In this document: positions 60,599 to 64,000 of the stretch, piece after piece
Position numbering within the stretch: position 1 is the first letter of the stretch
Layout: every line of letters begins with the position of its first letter
From: JAPPHA01 sp965242975
GTDB taxonomy: Bacteria > Pseudomonadota > Alphaproteobacteria > Rhodobacterales > Rhodobacteraceae
NCBI GenBank assembly: GCA_965242975.1
Contig: CBDETS010000007.1
Span: 4,278,001 to 4,342,000, forward strand
Reading direction: 5' to 3'
Length of the DNA: 64,000 bases
Program-made: the position numbers and the translations under genes
Notes under the pieces: model-generated
Databases searched by the model: none
What the model was told of the DNA's origin: nothing
Seen by the model: the letters and a program-made list of their open reading frames with translations, nothing else

Positions 60599-63500
60599 AT
60601 GCTGTCCGGTCCCCGGCAACTGGTCAGCGCCGAGCAGACCTTCGGTTACTTCCTGCACGAGTACCTGGCCCGGAACGATTCCTCCCACCGGACGGCCAAC
60701 CGCTGGCACGGACGCGGGGCCGAAGCCCTCGGCCTGCCCCAGCGCGTGGGAAAGCGGAAGTTCATCTCCATCCTTTCCGGCCACGTCCCGGGAACCGACA
60801 TCCGGCTCGGACGGGTGGTCGCGGGCGAGCACCAGCACCGCCCGGGTTGGGACCTGACCTTCTCGGCACCGAAATCGGTCTCGCTCGAAGCGCTGCTCCA
60901 GGGCGACAGGCGGGTTATGCGCGCCCATGACAAGGCCGTCCGGGCGACGCTCGACTGGGTCGAGTCGGAGTTCCTCCAGACGCGGGGCTACGATCCCGTG
61001 ACCGGACGAAGGCCGCGGGAAGCTGCCGACGGCATGATCGCGGCCACCTTCCGTCACGTGGCGAGCCGCAACAACGATCCCCAGCTTCACACCCACGCGG
61101 TGATCGCCAACATGACAAGGAATCGGGACGGGGCATGGCGGAGCGTCGAGCCGACACTGCTCAACCGCAACCGCAGGCTGATCGGGGCCTGGTACCGGAA
61201 CGAACTTGCGCGGGAACTGACGGAACTCGGCTACGTGCTGACGCCGACGACGGTGGGCGGGTTGCCGGGGTTCGAACTCGCGGGATATTCGCACGCCTTC
61301 CTCGACGCCTTCTCGACCCGTCGCCAGGACATCCTCCGCTACATGGAGACGGAGGGCATCGACTACACGGCGGAGAACGCCGGAAGGGCGGCGCTGGCGA
61401 CGCGCAAGAAGAAGGACGAACCCGGCCGGGAGGTGCTCTCGGAGATGTGGCAGCGGAAGGCGGAGGCGCTCGGGCTCTCGCGCGATCCCGGTTCCGTGCG
61501 GCTCGACCGGAAGGAGCGGAAACTGACGCGGCCGCCGCCGCGCTTCTCGCCGCTCGAGGCGGCCTGGCAGGCCCTGTACCACCTGGAGGAGCGTGACTGC
61601 GTGTTCCGGCCATCCGACCTCCTGGCGGCGGCATTGGGCCGTGATCCCGGGCGTCATTCGCACGTGGAGTTGCGAGCGGCGATCGGGCGGCTGGAGACGG
61701 ACGGCCACCTGGTCAGGACGAAGACCGGGGACTTCACCACGCGGCGGACGCTCCGGGCCGAGAAGGAAATCATCTCTCGGATGCGGAAAGGCCGCGGCCG
61801 GGCGAAGGTCCTGGCCGACCCCGTGACGGTCGCCAGGCATCTCGATGCAACTTCGCTCACCGAAGGGCAGAGGGACGCCATCAGCCGAATTCTCCTCTCG
61901 AATAATTCCGTCATCGGCGTGCAGGGCTTCGCCGGTACCGGCAAGACCCGGATGCTGGACGAGATCGTCCGGCTCGCGGGAGACAGGCCGGTGTTCGGGC
62001 TGGCGCCGTCCTCGGCAGCGGCCCGGGTGCTGGAGGTCGGGATCGGGATCGGGACCACCACCCTGCAATGGCTGCTGGCCCGCTACGGAGCCATTGCGGA
62101 GGGAACGGCGACGGAGGCCGAGCTTCGCCGGGCGCGGGAGCAGTTCGCGGGCGCCGTCATGGTCGTCGACGAATCCTCCATGATCGGTACGGTGCAGATG
62201 CAGTCGCTCATGAGGATCGCCGATGCGCTCGGTCTCGGGCGCCTCGTCCTTGTCGGCGACACCATGCAGCTGAAATCCGTCGAGGCGGGACAGCCGTTCC
62301 GGCTGCTGCAGCGGGCCGGAATGGAGACCGCCCGGATGGACGACATCCTCAGGCAGCGTTCGGCAGATCTCAAGGCGGCGGTGGCGCACATGGTCGCGGG
62401 AGATCCGGATCTTGCCGTCGCCAGCCTGGGCGGCGATGTCAGGGAGCTTCCGCCGATGCGCTGGCGGAAACGGCGGCACGGCTGTGGCTGGCATTGCCGC
62501 CGGAGGCGCGTGAGGGAACCGCGATCCTGGCGCCGACCCACGAACTCAGGGAAGGGATCAACGCGGGGCTCCGCCACGGCCTCGCCGAGGAGGGGGTTCT
62601 CAGGGGGCGGAGCCTGGAGATCATGCGCCTGGTCGACCGGCGGCTGACCCGGGTCCTTTCCGCCGATTTCGAAAGCTACCGGCCCGGTGATGTTGTCGTT
62701 GCCAACCGCGATGTCTACGGCGTCCGGGAGGGCGAAGCCTGGACCGTCACCGGCAGCAGCCGGGAGCGCGTCGAACTCACGCGGAAGGGTACCGACGGCG
62801 GTTTCCGCCCCTCGGGGAACGCGGCCCACAATCTCTCGGTGTTCGAGACCCGCCCGCTTTCGCTCAGGGCCGGCGACGAGATCGTCTTCACCCGCAACCT
62901 GAAGAAGAGGAAGATCATCAACGGCGAACGGGCGACCATCGAGAAAATCGGCAGTGGCCGGGTCCGCATCCGCCTGGCATCGGGACGGGGGCTTTCGTTC
63001 GGGACAGGCGACGACGATCTCCGTCACATCGACCATGCCTGGAGTTCGACCGTCCACCGGGCGCAGGGGATGACGAAGGACAACGTCATCGCGGTTCTCG
63101 ATGCGTCGAGCATGATGAGCAACCGCGCGATGCTCTACGTGGAGATGAGCCGGGCCCGCGACGGTTTCGTGCTGCTGACGGACGACACCGAGCAACTGGT
63201 CCACCGCCTCGAACAGGAGCATGGCCGGGCTCCCTCGGCCCTGGAGGAGACGGGCTACGAGAGCTGGCTGACGCCCGGGCGAACCGGGGCGGACCTGGAG
63301 AAGGGGCCGGTCGTTCCGGCGCTTCATGACTGGAGGGCGCTGGAGGAAGCGGCCCGGGAGGCGGGTATCCCGGCGTTCCACATGAACGGTTGCGACGCGC
63401 TGATGGCGCGGGTTCGCCGGCGGGCGGAACGTGACCCGGACATGCCGGAGGAGCTGAAACGGGTGCTTGCGGAACACGAACCCTTCGTCCGCGACCGGGA

Positions 63501-64000
63501 ACGGGTCACGAACTGGGCCGGGCGTACACAACTGGCGGCCGGCGAGAGGAGCTGGCTGCTCGGTGTTGCACGACGCACGGATGGCGGCCTCCGCGGCGTC
63601 GAGGGTCTTTCACGCTGGCGACGGAATGCGGAACGCCTGCTCGCGGAGGGGAAGGAAATCCTCGGCGACGTAACCCGTTACGGCGTTCATCTCGCGAAGA
63701 CCGGGAAGCTGTCCAGGAAGCGGATGTTCGAACTGGAACGGGCCCGCCGCATCGATGACCGGGCGGCGGAACTTCTGAAAGCCTGGGAGGAAAACGGACG
63801 CCGCCTCGATGACGCCCTGGCGTTCGAGGTCTCGAAACTTGCCGGGGAGGCAAGCAGGGAAGAGATGCCGCCGGAACTGGCCGCGGCGCTCGGGAATCAC
63901 GAATCATGGTGGGAGGCGGAAGACGCGAGCGAGCGGTTCCTCTCGTCACTTGACGTGCTCACGGGCGAGCGTCAGGAATTCCTGGCCGGAACCGATGAGC
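60599..64000 (+). pseudogene. MobF/TrwC-type conjugative relaxase-helicase, frameshifted (and cut by window edge)
   Basis: First frame 60,599-62,647: TFGYFLHEYLARN carries the catalytic tyrosine, HRPGWDLTFSAPKSVSLEAL is the TrwC relaxase core, and DPQLHTHAVIANMTRN supplies the metal-binding histidines. The TraI-type helicase follows with GFAGTGKTRML (Walker A), VMVVDESSM (Walker B) and VLVGDTMQLKSVEAGQPFR. At 62,452-62,456 the natural reading (DALAETAARLWLALPPEARE) moves to the next frame, as if one base were missing, and stays open to base 64,000 with WSSTVHRAQGMTKDNVIAVL and NRAMLYVEMSRARDGFVLLT. Either a recent mutation or a sequence error. It would nick oriT and unwind the transferred strand. 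Confidence 0.85.

Noticed and set aside
60476..63531. Two long minus-strand frames (672 and 482 codons) opposite the relaxase
   Set aside because: Histidine/arginine/proline-rich antisense shadows; the relaxase histidine triad and Walker motifs are on the plus strand.

Overview
The window looks like a chromosomal segment of an alphaproteobacterium. It is GC-rich. Rieske, cytochrome b and cytochrome c1 are encoded as three separate genes, dapF is followed by mtaB, and a fructose-type ABC operon of the Sinorhizobium frc kind sits beside a ROK regulator. The lineage is inferred from gene content only; no rRNA or marker tree was available. The segment carries many mobile elements and gene remnants, as is common in symbionts or recently remodelled genomes.

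Region 1 (1-11,330): the window opens inside ccoN (cbb3 oxidase catalytic subunit, minus strand). Two truncated direct copies of an IS4-type element with a DruA-like (DUF4338) domain then bracket a complete ISNCY element, a heptanucleotide tandem repeat and a 1,477-codon autotransporter-like surface protein. Region 2 (11,330-21,530): two VOC proteins, a tRNA-Lys, a dienelactone hydrolase gene broken by a tyrosine-recombinase remnant, dapF-mtaB, a small gene coupled to a glutathione S-transferase, and the petABC operon for the bc1 complex.

Region 3 (22,160-39,790): catabolic transport. A divergent ROK regulator faces frcB-frcC-frcA-frcK. After a damaged parDE pair and a SEC-C protein comes a nine-gene run: branched-chain/aromatic-type ABC transporter (livKHMGF-like, with a long extension on the last ATPase), aldehyde dehydrogenase, coniferyl-alcohol-dehydrogenase-like SDR, SPFH/flotillin protein and, after a gap, a YciI-like protein. 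A GntR/FCD regulator is encoded on the opposite strand beyond it. The simplest reading is import of an alcohol or aldehyde, possibly aromatic, and its stepwise oxidation.

Region 4 (40,500-49,800): a scar zone. A Tn3-family transposon (38-bp inverted repeats at 40,761 and 46,103) has tnpA and tnpR, but tnpR is cut off from its inverted repeat by an inserted type III pantothenate kinase (coaX), followed by a second, decayed tnpR end with the second inverted repeat. The last 59 bp of the coaX-like sequence recur at 47,882, 96 bp past another partial inverted repeat. Around these lie a truncated aminotransferase, a second TnpA fragment, a DUF433/DUF5615 toxin-antitoxin pair, a DUF2726 fragment and an ISKra4-type remnant.

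Region 5 (49,881-64,000): probably one end of an integrative, mobilizable element. Two complete tyrosine recombinases overlap by 4 bp and are followed by a near-perfect palindrome, a helicase-IV-like UvrD helicase with a nuclease-type insertion and zinc ribbons, a predicted ribbon-helix-helix/RAMA protein, a minus-strand cassette with a PD-(D/E)XK nuclease and two unrecognised proteins, a coiled-coil membrane protein, and a MobF relaxase-helicase whose frame shifts once before it runs off the window. No type IV secretion gene is visible. The nuclease/RAMA/helicase cargo is the best candidate here for an uncharacterised defence or DNA-processing module, but that function is inference.
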